Positions 54,061 to 64,000 of a stretch of 64,000 nucleotides of DNA are shown in pieces (positions within the stretch are counted from its first letter, which is position 1; each line of letters opens with the position of its first letter). Made by a program: the position numbers and the translations under genes. The notes below the pieces were generated by a model, which was given only the letters and a program-made list of their open reading frames with translations, was not told the DNA's origin and ran no database searches. Source of the stretch: Agrypnia vestita (lineage: Eukaryota > Arthropoda > Insecta > Trichoptera > Phryganeidae); NCBI GenBank assembly GCA_016648135.1, contig JADDOH010002103.1:124001-188000 (forward strand), written 5' to 3'.

Positions 54061-54616
54061 CGCCTCCGGCTCAACCCGTCGAAGGCAAAGCGCGCCTGTG
54101 ATTGGTCCGTTTCGTTAAAATAACAGTAAAGCACCCGCTACACGCAAGACTTGCTGTTCCGATTCATAAATAATAAAGGCTCGTTCGCACCTACTCACAA
54201 GGTCGAGTCTATTAGGATTGGCAAACAATATTAATTTAACACAGAATTATATCTATGGTATAATAAAGATCTAAGAAATATTACTTGTATAGCTGAATAT
54301 TCAATATTTTGTTAGCCTCTTGTAATACATAGAATCTTGAGAAGAAATATATCAGGCTTTTACTTTTAAACGATTCAAACCAGAAGAAATATATTCTTGA
54401 TGTCCATACTTGGCTTTTTTTGAATATTATTATTTTAAGATTTTCTAAATTTATTAAATCTATCTCTATGTCGACCATCACAAAGTGCTGTCAGCTGAAC
54501 GGAGAGGAAGGCCATGATTAGGTAGAAAGTTGATTTTAGATTTCAGGATGAGCGAGGATTGGAAAGGAAATTATAAAGTAGAGATTTAGGCCGGCGGCGT
54601 CACACTGCGCGTATCG
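54061..54616. other. Unassigned stretch
   Basis: CpG-containing upstream part to 54200, then AT-rich. GGCCGGCGGCGTCACAC at 54590 could be a MITE end preceded by TTA. Confidence 0.3.
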
Positions 54617-54642
54617 AAATGTCGCGGAACGCCGCGACATTT
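54617..54642. repeat. Perfect 11-bp CpG-rich hairpin
   Basis: AAATGTCGCGG, loop AACG, CCGCGACATTT. Confidence 0.8.
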
Positions 54643-54855
54643 TTTTCCACACAATATGCGCTTATCAAATACACTGCACGGACGATCGATCGACCCATTC
54701 GCTTTGGCGATTTTACGCAAAGTAATCGATTTTCATTTTAGATAAAATGGATACATATGTTTTGCAGACGTTCTAGTTCGTTGAGATGCTCATATGCTGG
54801 ACTTCTCAAAATATTTTTTCCCCCAAGGAAAATACCAATAAGTAAATGTCTCTAT

Positions 54856-54993
54856 GCCCCGAAATCAGAGTCAATACTTAGATGATTTGAAGGTTTAGGT
54901 ACGCCCTAAATGTCTTATTTTGTACTGAAAATTACGCATTTAAGGTGTACCTTAACCTTTAAATAATCTAAGTATTGACTCTGAATTCGGGCC
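54856..54993. mobile_element. 138-bp Harbinger-like MITE, second copy
   Basis: GCCCCGAAATCAGAGTCAAT and, inverted, GGCCCGAATTCAGAGTCAAT; TAT flanks both sides (54853-54855, 54994-54996). Same length as 39216-39353. Confidence 0.9.
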
Positions 54994-54999
54994 TATATC

Positions 55000-55320
55000 T
55001 CGCCACAAATTCCGCGTATTTTTTTATCCCATCAGCTCTACATTCGCTCCTAAGATATATATTTATTTTTATTGATCATTAATATACTGGGGAACGACTA
55101 TTCGTGAAAGTTTTCTGAGTAGTTCACACTTTTAGAACAAAAATCAGTTTTAAAAGAATATTTTATTCATGAATGACCCTCCTCTATTACACATATTACT
55201 ATAAAATTATGGTAAAAAATCTACAATTTAATCGAATTTATTTATTTTCGTAACGTTTTAACTTAGACGCGTATCCCATCCCCGTAAAATATAACGGCTC
55301 AGGCGAAGAGTGTATTAATC
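55000..55320. other. Unassigned AT-rich stretch
   Basis: Nothing recognised. Confidence 0.3.
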
Positions 55321-55860
55321 AGTGGCGTATAGCGCATACAAGCAAAAAAGCTGTGCATTACTAAAAATTCTGGGAAACAAATATTAATCAAACTAGCAAA
55401 AACTCGCGAAAAATCAGGGGACACATATAGGATTTTGAAGCTGAAAATTCACGAATAGAAAACCTTTTTTTACTCCCTTTATATTAACACGTGGCGTCTG
55501 CTTGCTTGCTTGCCGGCTTACCGACAAAAAAAACTTTGGATCGATTTTTGACCCTTTTCTAATATCAGCTAAACTTGCAAACTAATTCATCGACTTAAAA
55601 CCTAAATTGTATTTACAGCAGCAACTCTTTAATGACGATATTTTTGGTGAATGTTGGTTGCTGGTCAATATTTTTGTAGTAATTCAAATAATTTACGGAC
55701 AGATGTACCTACATTCAAAATTAGGCAAGTTGATAATCCTTATCTAATAAAAAAGACGATTTAAAATTCTAGCCATGGCTAAGGCTAGAGTTTTTATTTT
55801 CGACTGTTTCTGTATACAACTTCATATCAATGCTCTCGTATTTTACTTGTTTGTGTGCAT
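55321..55860 (-). mobile_element. Decayed hAT copy
   Basis: CAGTGGCGTATAGCGCATAC then AAGCAAAAAAGCTGTGC matches the inverted right end of 29229-30154. The match resumes at TTGATAATCCTTATCT, TTTAAAATTCTAGCC and ATTTTCGACT (55731-55806). Middle part differs. Far end not located. Confidence 0.7.
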
Positions 55861-55954
55861 CCAATTTGTTTTTTGAATCTATAAGATATTTGTACTGAAC
55901 TGAATATTTTCCTACTGAAGCCGGATTATATTCGCCCTGTCTTTGCATCTGCGA

Positions 55955-56465
55955 GTTTTATGTACTCACACTATACAACTCCATGGTCCTTCCGACAATC
56001 ACATACGTCGCACCAGTCTTTAGCAGCATACACGCAGAAAAATACAAAAAAATTACAAGTCATACAAAACAAAGCACTTAAAATCATATACAACACGACA
56101 CCCAAAACAAGTCTCAAAAAAATGCACCATCTACACAAGATGGACACAATAAAACAATGCTTCCTCAAACTTTCACAAATCATGTACCTATCCAAACCAA
56201 GAAAATCCTCTAATCCGAAATCTCGGCTCTTATGGGCAAGATATCAGTCTTCTGCCTTTCAGATACAAGCACAGATAGCCACGTCACTATTTCATGAAGC
56301 AGCATAATGCGCTCGATCCACCGGTCTGGGTCGCAAAAAGACAGACAGCGCCGACTCGCACTTCGAAATTATGATTTGTAAATAAAAATAAATGTTATTT
56401 AAGTTGTAGTTGTATAATTTACTATAGCTAATTATAAGAATTTAAAATAAGGCGGCATTATAATA
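55955..56465 (+). pseudogene. Jockey-like LINE ORF2 C-terminus and 3' UTR
   Basis: Plus strand: AAYTQKNTKKLQVIQNKAL, KIIYNTTPKTSLKKMH, LHKMDTIKQCFLKLSQ and LLWARYQSSAFQIQAQ, then a 3' UTR ending AATAAGGCGGCATTA (about 56450). Paired with 48120-48560 on the other strand. KLQVIQNKALKII is a typical Jockey C-terminal phrase. Frame breaks after LLWAR. Confidence 0.82.
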
Positions 56466-56471
56466 AAATGT

Positions 56472-56705
56472 CGCGCCTAGTTTGTTCCCCTTTTTAAATA
56501 TTACAGTAAAATTTTTAGTGGGTTTTTTACTTAGAATTTTTTACCCTTACGAATTCATGTAAAATATATAAAATACATAATGTTTATTATAATAAGTAGT
56601 TTGCAAAAGTGATAAAGCTATAGAGCTGACGCACTTGTAGAAGTAGATTAGGCGGTCTAGCCGCATGTAGAGTACTCAGAGTATCGTAGACTCTAAGGAA
56701 TCGGA
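56472..56705 (-). repeat. 250-bp repeat, inverted copy
   Basis: Reverse complement matches 45970-46227. It starts 10 bp after the Jockey 3' end with TGTCGCGCCTAG. Function and family unknown. Confidence 0.85.
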
Positions 56706-57490
56706 AAATCGAGTTTTATGTAGAATTTGTGAAATTTGCGCGCACGTCATTAACTACGACATTGTTACTAGTTCCATATTTGATAACATATTAAATATTT
56801 AGTGTGTATTCCAACGGTCAGTTAGACATTATTGCCATGGAATGTATATATAAAATATGTAAAGATGTCGTCAGCAAGAATATAAAGTTTATGCCTTCTG
56901 GAGCCACTGGTATTAAAGAATTCAGCCAGCGTACCGATTCTCACCCCCGTCGAGAATAAAATCATAAAAAATAATCTTATTTTTTTCAGAGCAAAAAGAA
57001 AAAGCCTTTCACGTTTAAGAGCCGAGCGACTAAAATGATTTCACGAAACGCGTCCTCATTTTGTAATACAAATGTTGTACAGTATGAAAGCAACTCCACG
57101 TCGAAAAATCTATGGCATATTTTTGTCATGCGTGGCGATTTCTCCTTTACGCTGCCTTATATATTTTATAGCTTAAGAATTTTGTGACCGTCTAAAATTT
57201 TAATGAAAATATTTACTTGGGACGCACATAAACATAACTTTTATGGGACGAACAACCCGTTGCGAATCGTAGTCCGGACCATGATCCATCCGTTCGACGG
57301 ATGGTTCATGGTCCATCTAAACGTTGGTCTTATGGCGGGTTTGGTTGTGTTGGAGAGGATTCCCACCCGTCCAGAAGAATCCTCTCGTATCAGAATGTGT
57401 TCAGCGAGTGTCTCGTGTGTGGTGTGAATAAGAGGCAGTAATGGAGCAGATCAGTACAGGGTGCAAATGATACTCACATTCGATTCGTAT
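56706..57490. other. Unassigned stretch
   Basis: No recognisable coding or repeat. A short inverted phrase CCGTTCGACGGATGG lies at 57290. Confidence 0.3.
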
Positions 57491-57570
57491 CTTCATATTC
57501 AACTCGTCTTACAGTTAAGACGAGTTGAATATGAAGAATGAGCATGGAACAGTTTCCATGCTCATTCTTC
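57491..57570. repeat. Two abutting perfect hairpins with CAGT loops
   Basis: First: 57491-57511 pairs with 57516-57536 (21 bp). Second: 57533-57549 pairs with 57554-57570 (17 bp). Both loops are CAGT, and the arms share GAAG (57533-57536). Confidence 0.9.
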
Positions 57571-57642
57571 TCATACTGATTTCTCCTTATTTTGCTACAA
57601 ACATTGTATTTTGTTCACCAACTTTGTACTCTCACTTCACCC

Positions 57643-58745
57643 TTAAAGGCTACAACGGTGTTTTTACACCTAGGTCACTTATTTGTATGCCTATACTTGT
57701 TTTCGTTTTAAACGCAGCACTTTGATATTCCGGTACACTTAAAGGGCTATATACAGTTAGAATTTTCAAAAAATTGATTTTTTTTAAATTTAAATTTCGT
57801 AATGTACACATATTTAAGTAAACACACAGAAAATTTCAAGTCAATCCGGCGATTATTTTCAAAGTTACACGCATATATGTAATCGTTCGCGAGGCCGGAG
57901 CGCCAGCGCTCACCTAGAGAGTTGTCCCTTTTATTTTTACCTACCTATTGTAAACGATGTACCTTTTATTTACCTGTCCATTGAAAATGTCCCCTTCTAA
58001 TGTATTCAGATGACTAAAGTGAAAGTATAGCCCTGGAATAAACGACTCGATGTAAGTTGAAAAAAAATGTTTTTTACTCTATGTAAAGCGCTTTTGAAAC
58101 ATTAAAGCCGTTTTTCTCAAAACTGTCTCTTTAACATCGGTGACAAAGATTTCTCGGAAACGGCTTAACTGATCTGTCTCAAATTTTAACACAAGCTTCT
58201 TAATTATATTTTTTCGTAATTATTCGAAGGTTTTTTCTCGCCGATAAATATTTTTTTTATAAACAATTTAAGGCCAAAATTTTGGTGAAAAATCGATTTT
58301 TTATTGAGAAGTAGCCATTTTGTCAAAAAAATTATTTTGCTTATTCCTTCAATTAATGACAAGACAATACTTTGACGAAATCCGTTTGATTTTTTCATTT
58401 TCGATGATCCAGTCCAGAGATATCGTTGTCACCGCAAGATACCTTTTTTGAGAGGAGCTCCTGGAGATCAGCTATAGCAGCTTTCAAAATTATTATTTTA
58501 CAAATACAAAAATGTTAAAATACAGTTAAAAGTAACCGTAATATGTGTACAAATTTTCACATTAATAAATTTAAAAGTCTTCTCAGAAAAAATCTTGAAA
58601 AATCGCTTTTTTTGGGCCTCCTGACTGTGAATAACGCCTTAACTAGCCCTCGAACGCGCGGGGAGTGGGTTTGTTCGCGAGCGCAGCTTCAGAGATACAC
58701 CCGAAACCCGGTGTTTTTACACCCGTTGTAGTCTTGTGGGCTATT
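57643..58745. mobile_element. Possible relic element bounded by inverted ACTACAACGG ends
   Basis: GGCTACAACGGTGTTTTTAC at 57643 and, inverted, GACTACAACGGGTGTAAAAA at about 58735. Interior is non-coding with TTTCAAGTCAATCCGGCG and AAAGTTACACGC phrases usual in decayed insect DNA transposons, and a CpG patch at 57890-57915. No duplication defined. Confidence 0.4.
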
Positions 58746-58813
58746 GAGTTGCACCGTAAGCAATAAGATGTTAATGTGTTTTTTGTAGTTATTTCGTACT
58801 ATATTAAAAGGTA

Positions 58814-58960
58814 AGGACATGTAAAGCAAGGCAACGAAGATGTGGACTTGGCAAAGTAAAAGGAGATAAAAAGTTTACCGGTAAATGCTCGAATTGTTCG
58901 AAGTATATTTGCAAACAACGCCGTATTTTCGTATGTGTTAACTGTAGTAATATAATTTTT
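58814..58960 (+). pseudogene. piggyBac-like transposase C-terminal Cys-rich domain
   Basis: Reads RTCKARQRRCGLGKVKG, DKKFTGKCSNCSKYICK, QRRIFVCVNCS. Cys pairs spaced CxxC...C...CxxC are the zinc-binding domain at the end of piggyBac transposases, which bin to the element ends. The usual His after ICK is replaced (QRR), and the preceding catalytic domain is absent. Alternative: another zinc-ribbon fragment. Confidence 0.6.
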
Positions 58961-59053
58961 ACCAAAGCTCAACTCAGTATAGTAGTAAGTGTTGATTCTC
59001 ATAATTTAATGTCTATACTTGTTCCAAAAAAAGTTTTTTTAAATAAAACGCAA

Positions 59054-59220
59054 ATTACTTTGTTTTCACCACTTCCTTAGATATGAAATCTACAAGATTC
59101 GAGAACAATGTTCTCTGCTTCAGGATTGTTTGAAGACACAAACAATCCTGTAAGAGAACATTGTTCTCGAATCATGTACGCTTTATATGTAATAAAGTGG
59201 TGAAAACAAAGTGATTTGTG
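59054..59220. repeat. Nested palindrome with CACCACTT outer arms
   Basis: Outer arms ACTTTGTTTTCACCACTT (59057) and AAGTGGTGAAAACAAAGT (about 59195-59212); inner arms GATTCGAGAACAATGTTCTC and GAGAACATTGTTCTCGAATC; innermost AGGATTGTTT/AAACAATCCT. Outer arms resemble 14296 and 27001. Confidence 0.85.
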
Positions 59221-59586
59221 TTTTATTTTAATAAAAATGTCATCACAAAATTCAAACCTATATTCATAAGAAAAAATAAGTTTAAGTTTTATCTCATTTC
59301 TATTCAACAAACTTGATGTTTATTTTAAATATTAAGTTTAAAAATGTATCAAAAAAGAGGAATATCAGTGTTCAAAAGAAAATAAAAAGACTGATTACAA
59401 TAAAACAACGATTTTTAGTTTTTTTTAAAATAAAGTCCAAAATTCTCTTGATTTAGCCGACCCCTCTTTTCATTAGCAATTAAAATTCCTTTTTTAAAAT
59501 AAATAATAAAAATTAATATTATTAATAATAAAGGTCTATATCTAAACTATCTGCACGTATATCAAAGATTTATTTAACAATACTAA
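59221..59586. other. Unassigned AT-rich stretch
   Basis: Nothing recognised. Confidence 0.3.
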
Positions 59587-61309
59587 TCATATATATTAAA
59601 AAAATAGACCACATTCCGCGATATATGTTTGAATGTTTGAATGTTTAAATGTTTGATTGTTTGTCGCCAAAATGGACATTTCGATTTTTTCCAGTTTTTT
59701 TCGCCGTTTTCGCGCGCTTTTTTGCGGTTTTCTCTGCAACTATACGCGATAGAAATATTTTGTAAAAAAATTATAAAAGCCGATTAGTTTCCGCGTGCAA
59801 ATTTTTTACTTTAAATTTGTTTATTCTTCTTCTTTTTTTTCTGCGGCTGTTTGAGTGAAAATGGGTTTTTACTGCATATCTCGGTGTTTTGCCATCAGAT
59901 TCAAAATAAAAGTATGACGTTTTGTGTAAAATCCGACCATCTTTCTTTTTTACATACATCAATTTTGCGTAGCTTTCTTTCTCGGCGACATAAAAAAATA
60001 AATCCCCGTTTTCGGTCCGTTTTCGCGAGACTGCCCTGTAGGCGTACTTTTAACGAAATTAAAAAATCGAGTACCGGGTTCTAACGACAGTTAAAGGGGT
60101 CATCTTTTGCGCATTTTTTGATTTTTTTTTACCCCCTCCACTTTTCTCGGTACGCAGTCGAAGTAGAAATTTCCGTTTCTTTAATAACTCGGTTAAAAAG
60201 AATCGCACAGACACGCAAGTGGCATCACCGCGTGGCGCTCGACGGTGCGCATCTTTTTTATTGAAAATAATTACTCCCAAACGCGTGTCCAAGCAGCGGC
60301 AATCTTTTTAGTGCGTTTTTTCGGCGTTTTTTATATATTTGTATGCTGCTCCGCAACGGGGAGGCCTACATTCATCATCCGTACCACACTCGATAGAGGA
60401 TGAGTGCCGTTAGCGAGTCCATTGAAAAATATTGTTCCAAAGTGAAACGTTTTTGCGTGACGGAAGCTTACATCCGGATTTCACTATTTCGGCCGTAGCT
60501 TCGCAGCAGTGAGTCGGATTGAAATTTTAGAATACACGTTTTGTAGGGCCCAGCTTTTCACAGATGACCTTATTTTTAGATTTTTTCTAGCTTCATTTTT
60601 CTAGCTAGCATTCATAGAAAATTTACGAGCTAAACCAGATTTATTTTTTATGAAATTGTAATTAAAAGCAAATCGTTGTCGTTTGTTTTGCCGTTTCGCG
60701 AAAACGTCGCTGTTGAATTTCATTCTCTATTTAGTCTGAGGGGAACCTCCGTTGCGGGCGGATGCTTAGGAGAATTTTTGTATATTTTACGTAAATTCAA
60801 TCAATATTTATTATTTGATCGTGCAATGGAACCGAGAGTGACGTCACCTATAAATTGACGAACTCGAGCTGTATATATATGAAGCCTTTTTCTTACAAGG
60901 CCGTTTTTAAGGGTTTTTTAAACTTATTTTCGCACATATTAGGGTTTTATCTGTAAGTTTAAATGACAAACACAATTAAAAAAATACAATAGATAAGTCT
61001 TTACCGAGTGACATTTTAACATTTATTTTCTACATCTTCTTCTTTGTTTATCACAAAGTGGTTTATGTAACTTTTTTTCGCACATATTTCCATATTTGCA
61101 TTTGATTTTACGTTACTTTTTTACAGGATTTTAATATTTTATGATAAAGAGCGCTTTTTAGTAGGTATACAATTAACGCTCAATACTGACAGTTATAATA
61201 TTTTGAAGAATTAGGAAAAGCACGTTTTTTTTGCGGAGGGTTGAAAAGATTACGTGGACACATTTTAGTTCTTTTGAATATTTAAAACGGAAATAAAAAT
61301 TTTAAAATT

Positions 61310-62155
61310 TGTCATACATGTATTTTTTTGGAGTTATTTTGTTGAAATTTTTTTTTCGAAATCTGTTTTCGTCGCGGGGTTGTCAACCGTTTTTTCGTAC
61401 GTACGTAACGTACGTAACTCGAGCGTTTGTCATCCGATTTGAAGTTCGTTCGTATTTTTTTGGAGATATTTTTTTGCAATTTTTTTTCGAAATCAGTTTT
61501 CGTCGCGGGGAGGGGTGGAGGGGGACTTATATTTTCATACATTTATTTATGTTATTAGACTTGCAAATTTTATTTTCAAAAATTACGGAAATGTTTCATT
61601 AGAGGTCAGTACATATTACTTTTTTTCTCCGTTGTACATTTCATTACATTTTCCAATTTATTTTGATATTCCCTACAGGGGGTCTTTGGGGTTTCATTAG
61701 GAATAAAATTATGAATATATGTCATACATATATTTTTTTGGATATATTTTTATTCTTTATTTATTTTCGTCGCGCGGGGGGAGGACTTATATTTTCATGC
61801 ATTTATTTATGTAACTTGACTTGCGACTTCAATTTTGACAAATTACACAAATGTTTCATTAAAGGTCAGTACATATTATTTTTTAATTTTTTTTTCTACT
61901 TTGTACATTTATTTACATTATTCAATTTATTTTGATATTTGATATATGATATGATAGGGGTCTTGGGGGTTTTATTAGGAGTAAAATTTTGAAAATTTGT
62001 AATACATATATTTTTTTGGAAATATTTTTATTCTTAATTTATTTTCATTGCGCGGGGGGAGGGGGGAGGGACTCATAATATTATTTATGTTATTTGACTT
62101 GCGATTTTAATTTTGACAAATTACGAAAATGTTGCATTAGAGGTCAGTACATAAG
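61310..62155 (+). repeat. Tandem array, about 280-bp period
   Basis: Units share ATACATATATTTTTTTGGA, TTTTCGTCGCGSGGGGAGG, CTTATATTTTCATRCATTTA, ATTAGAGGTCAGTACATA. Roughly three diverged units. Confidence 0.85.
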
Positions 62156-62443
62156 CGTTTCAGCGGGCGATTTGAAGGTAGAGTGGACGTTTCGACCGCG
62201 TAGCGGCGATTCGACGGTAGAGAGAGCGTTTCGACCGCACAGCGGGCGATTCAACGGTAGAGTGGGCGTTTCGACCGCGCAGCGGGCGATCCGACGGCAG
62301 AGTAGGCATTTCGACCGCGCAGCGGGCGATTCGACGGTTGAGTAGGCGTTTCGACCGCGCAGCGGGCGATCCGACGGCAGAGTTGGCGATTCGACTGCGC
62401 AGCGGGCGATGCAACGGCAGAGTGGGCGTTTCGTCCGCGCAGC
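62156..62443 (+). repeat. 40-bp CpG-rich minisatellite, about seven units
   Basis: Unit pattern GCGTTTCGACCGCGCAGCGG then GCGATTCGACGGTAGAGTGG with few differences between units. Readings of 80-107 codons on both strands are frame-open only because the repeat is GC-rich. Confidence 0.93.
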
Positions 62444-62509
62444 TATTTGCGCGGCCATTTCGAACATTTCGGATACATTTTGTTTTTAAGTTTTTCAGTG
62501 TTTACTCCC

Positions 62510-63023
62510 GAACGCGCAGACTGATCTTCGCGATCGGGGCGTCACCGGAAAGGGGAGCTCGGCGCGCAGTATTAACTTTCTTCTTCGTTACACAACCAAC
62601 AGTGAGTCCGTCTTCTTCTTCTTCATTACTTAATAAACAGTGAGTCTGCCGCCAGGCTAAATTGCACGCGTAGCCGTGCAATGGGCCTTTGCGCGGCTTC
62701 CTCTTACATCCTTCGGTTTTTACAAGTTGAAGTTCTCTCTCTTCCCACTCGATCTTTCACAACTCTCTCATTTATCATCCGATTTCAATTTGAAAAAATA
62801 CCACAGATAGCTCTCTTCTTCTTCTATCAAATCTCATAGTACAATCTCCCGAATGCGCAGTCCGATTTTTGCGATCGGGGCATTACCGGAAAGTGTTTAC
62901 CGTCAATCTTTTTCTTCGTTACTCAACCAACAGTGAGTCCGTCTTCTTCTTCTTCGTTACTTAATCATCAGTGAATCTGCCGCCAGGCTAAATTGCACGC
63001 GTAGCCGTGCAACGGGCACCTAG
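62510..63023 (+). repeat. Duplicated Helitron 3' region
   Basis: 62510-62690 and 62845-63023 share GATCGGGGCRTYACCGGAAAG, CCAACAGTGAGTCCGTCTTC and GCCGCCAGGCTAAATTGCAC with the terminal hairpin. Only the second copy ends in CTAG. Confidence 0.88.
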
Positions 63024-63869
63024 TTATACATATTATTTCATTAATCAAAATCTGGGTGTTTTTACACCGATTGTAGTCTTAGTAGTATATAGATTCATTC
63101 TAGCCCTCAAGGGTTAATATTACTTACCTATGTATCTATCACATGTTTTCGAAGCCGATTGCTTTCCTGCTAGTTTAAGTTTAATACACTACGATCAGAC
63201 TCTTTTTATTACAGAATATGAATAAAATTAATACCTTTTCCAACACAGAACAAAGAAATCCAAATCAATTATTTTTTCAATTATATTGTGACATAATATG
63301 TATACACTATATAAAATTGTGACAATACACTGTAATAATCGAGATATTTGTTGTGAAGTCTGTTTTTTCTCATTTCATTTCAAACAATGAATATTGTTAA
63401 ATTTAACATATGAGGTTTGAAAATTTGTTAACAAATCTCATTCACCTGGAAAAATTTTGTGAGTAGATTATGAAACGGACATTCACTGTCTCTTCTATCA
63501 TTAACATTACTAAACGTTTTACAGGATAATCATATCCAGGATAAGCCATTAAGCAGACAGTTCTCGGAGTTCTCCCACAATACACTGTTCTGTAGTTCTC
63601 TCCTTGACAGTAAGAGTTATGGGATACATTTTGGGTCTAATCCGTCAGTGATGTCATTTCGTAAATCATAATAATAATTGTATCTCTTAAGAGTACGGTC
63701 TGTTTTAGTGGGTTTAGGAAGTAACACCAGCTAAACAAAACTAGGAAATTCGTGTGATCCATCAATTCATTTAATAATCAAATATTCATTAACATGGGTA
63801 AAATACATATATTATATTTGTGTGTAATATTATACGTGAAATAGGAAGATGGTCTTAATAATTCGCGAG
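63024..63869. other. Unassigned AT-rich stretch
   Basis: GGTGTTTTTACACCGATTGT at 63056 repeats a phrase from 58711. Otherwise nothing supported. Confidence 0.35.
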
Positions 63870-63910
63870 TTAACCCTTTCCCAGACCGTGGGAATACGTA
63901 TTCCCAGCAT
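63870..63910 (+). repeat. Possible piggyBac terminus with TTAA
   Basis: TTAA (63870-63873) followed by CCCTTTCCCAGACCGTGGGA and a 16-bp palindrome GGGAATACGTATTCCC (63890-63905). TTAACCC starts and TTAA targets are typical of piggyBac. The other end would lie outside the window. Confidence 0.45.
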
Positions 63911-64000
63911 GTAAATTTTAATTTCAGTCCAATGCTTTCTGCTTTCTACTTTCTACTTTCATTTCGAGTTGTCACTCATATATTTTTCAATAGTCATTCA

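Larger units (their letters stand above)
59587..63023 (+). mobile_element. 3.4-kb Helitron-like element with tandem arrays
   Basis: 5' end A|TCATATATATTAAAAAAATA (59587); 3' end GGGCACCTAG|T (63020-63023) preceded by a hairpin TTGCACG-cgtagc-CGTGCAA (62993-63012) 7 nt upstream. TC start, hairpin, CTAG end and A/T insertion site are Helitron features. It has no Rep/helicase ORF. Contents: CpG-bearing stretch 59640-60600, 270-bp tandem units (61310-62155), a 40-bp GC-rich minisatellite (62156-62443) and a duplicated 3' region (62510-62690 and 62845-63023). The 5' end is less certain than the 3' end. Confidence 0.7.

Noticed and set aside
61309..61935. Phe-rich readings of 60-97 codons
   Set aside because: T-rich tandem units of the Helitron-like element; no conserved protein.
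62144..62467. Arg-rich repetitive readings of 83-107 codons on both strands
   Set aside because: Frame-open because of the 40-bp GC-rich minisatellite; open on both strands at once, no start context, no family.

Overview
This window looks like repeat-dense arthropod DNA, most probably insect. I infer this from the transposon families present (mariner, pogo/Tigger, piggyBac, hAT, Helitron, I-clade, RTE-like and Jockey/CR1-like LINEs, copia and Penelope-like remains), the AT-rich background, and the lack of any bacterial gene organisation. I cannot name the species. No conventional host protein-coding gene is recognisable. Two CpG-rich stretches (about 14690-15110 and 46230-46850) are the best candidates for host promoter or first-exon sequence.

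Layout. 1-2880: copia gag fragment, mariner relic, then an intact mariner (1601-2880) with a full transposase ORF. 3235-10920: a large dispersed repeat present twice (3235-4178 and 8165-9985), a decayed RTE-like reverse transcriptase (6436-7720), Helitron 5' ends and several MITE-like insertions; the second repeat copy carries insertions the first lacks, so the first acts as an empty site. 11185-14180: a broken CR1/Jockey-like LINE. 14277-20080: a hammerhead-bearing palindrome, a candidate host promoter, a foldback MITE, a short Helitron, a Harbinger-like MITE, a mariner pseudogene and a pogo/Tigger derivative. 20939-26469: a full-length I-clade LINE on the minus strand with an 8-bp target-site duplication. 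27057-32724: a CR1-like LINE disrupted by a solo LTR, a hAT element and a MITE. 34362-35640: a second mariner copy, killed by one nonsense codon. 35650-42140: LINE tails, MITEs, a SINE head, two LTR-like blocks and a hAT with a nested MITE. 42406-45951: hammerhead-ribozyme-like motifs, a long palindrome and a Penelope-like C-terminus. 46860-56705: LINE 3' ends, a small TIR element with a short ORF, a diverged tandem array, a possible LTR promoter and MITEs. 57491-64000: twin hairpins, piggyBac remains and a 3.4-kb Helitron-like element carrying tandem arrays.

How it fits together: this is a transposon graveyard with clear nesting, not a gene cluster. Only the transposase at 1676-2695 looks potentially intact, and it has one substitution next to a catalytic residue. 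The least ordinary signal is the clustering of hammerhead-ribozyme-like motifs, several inside long perfect or near-perfect palindromes, next to a Penelope-like coding remnant.
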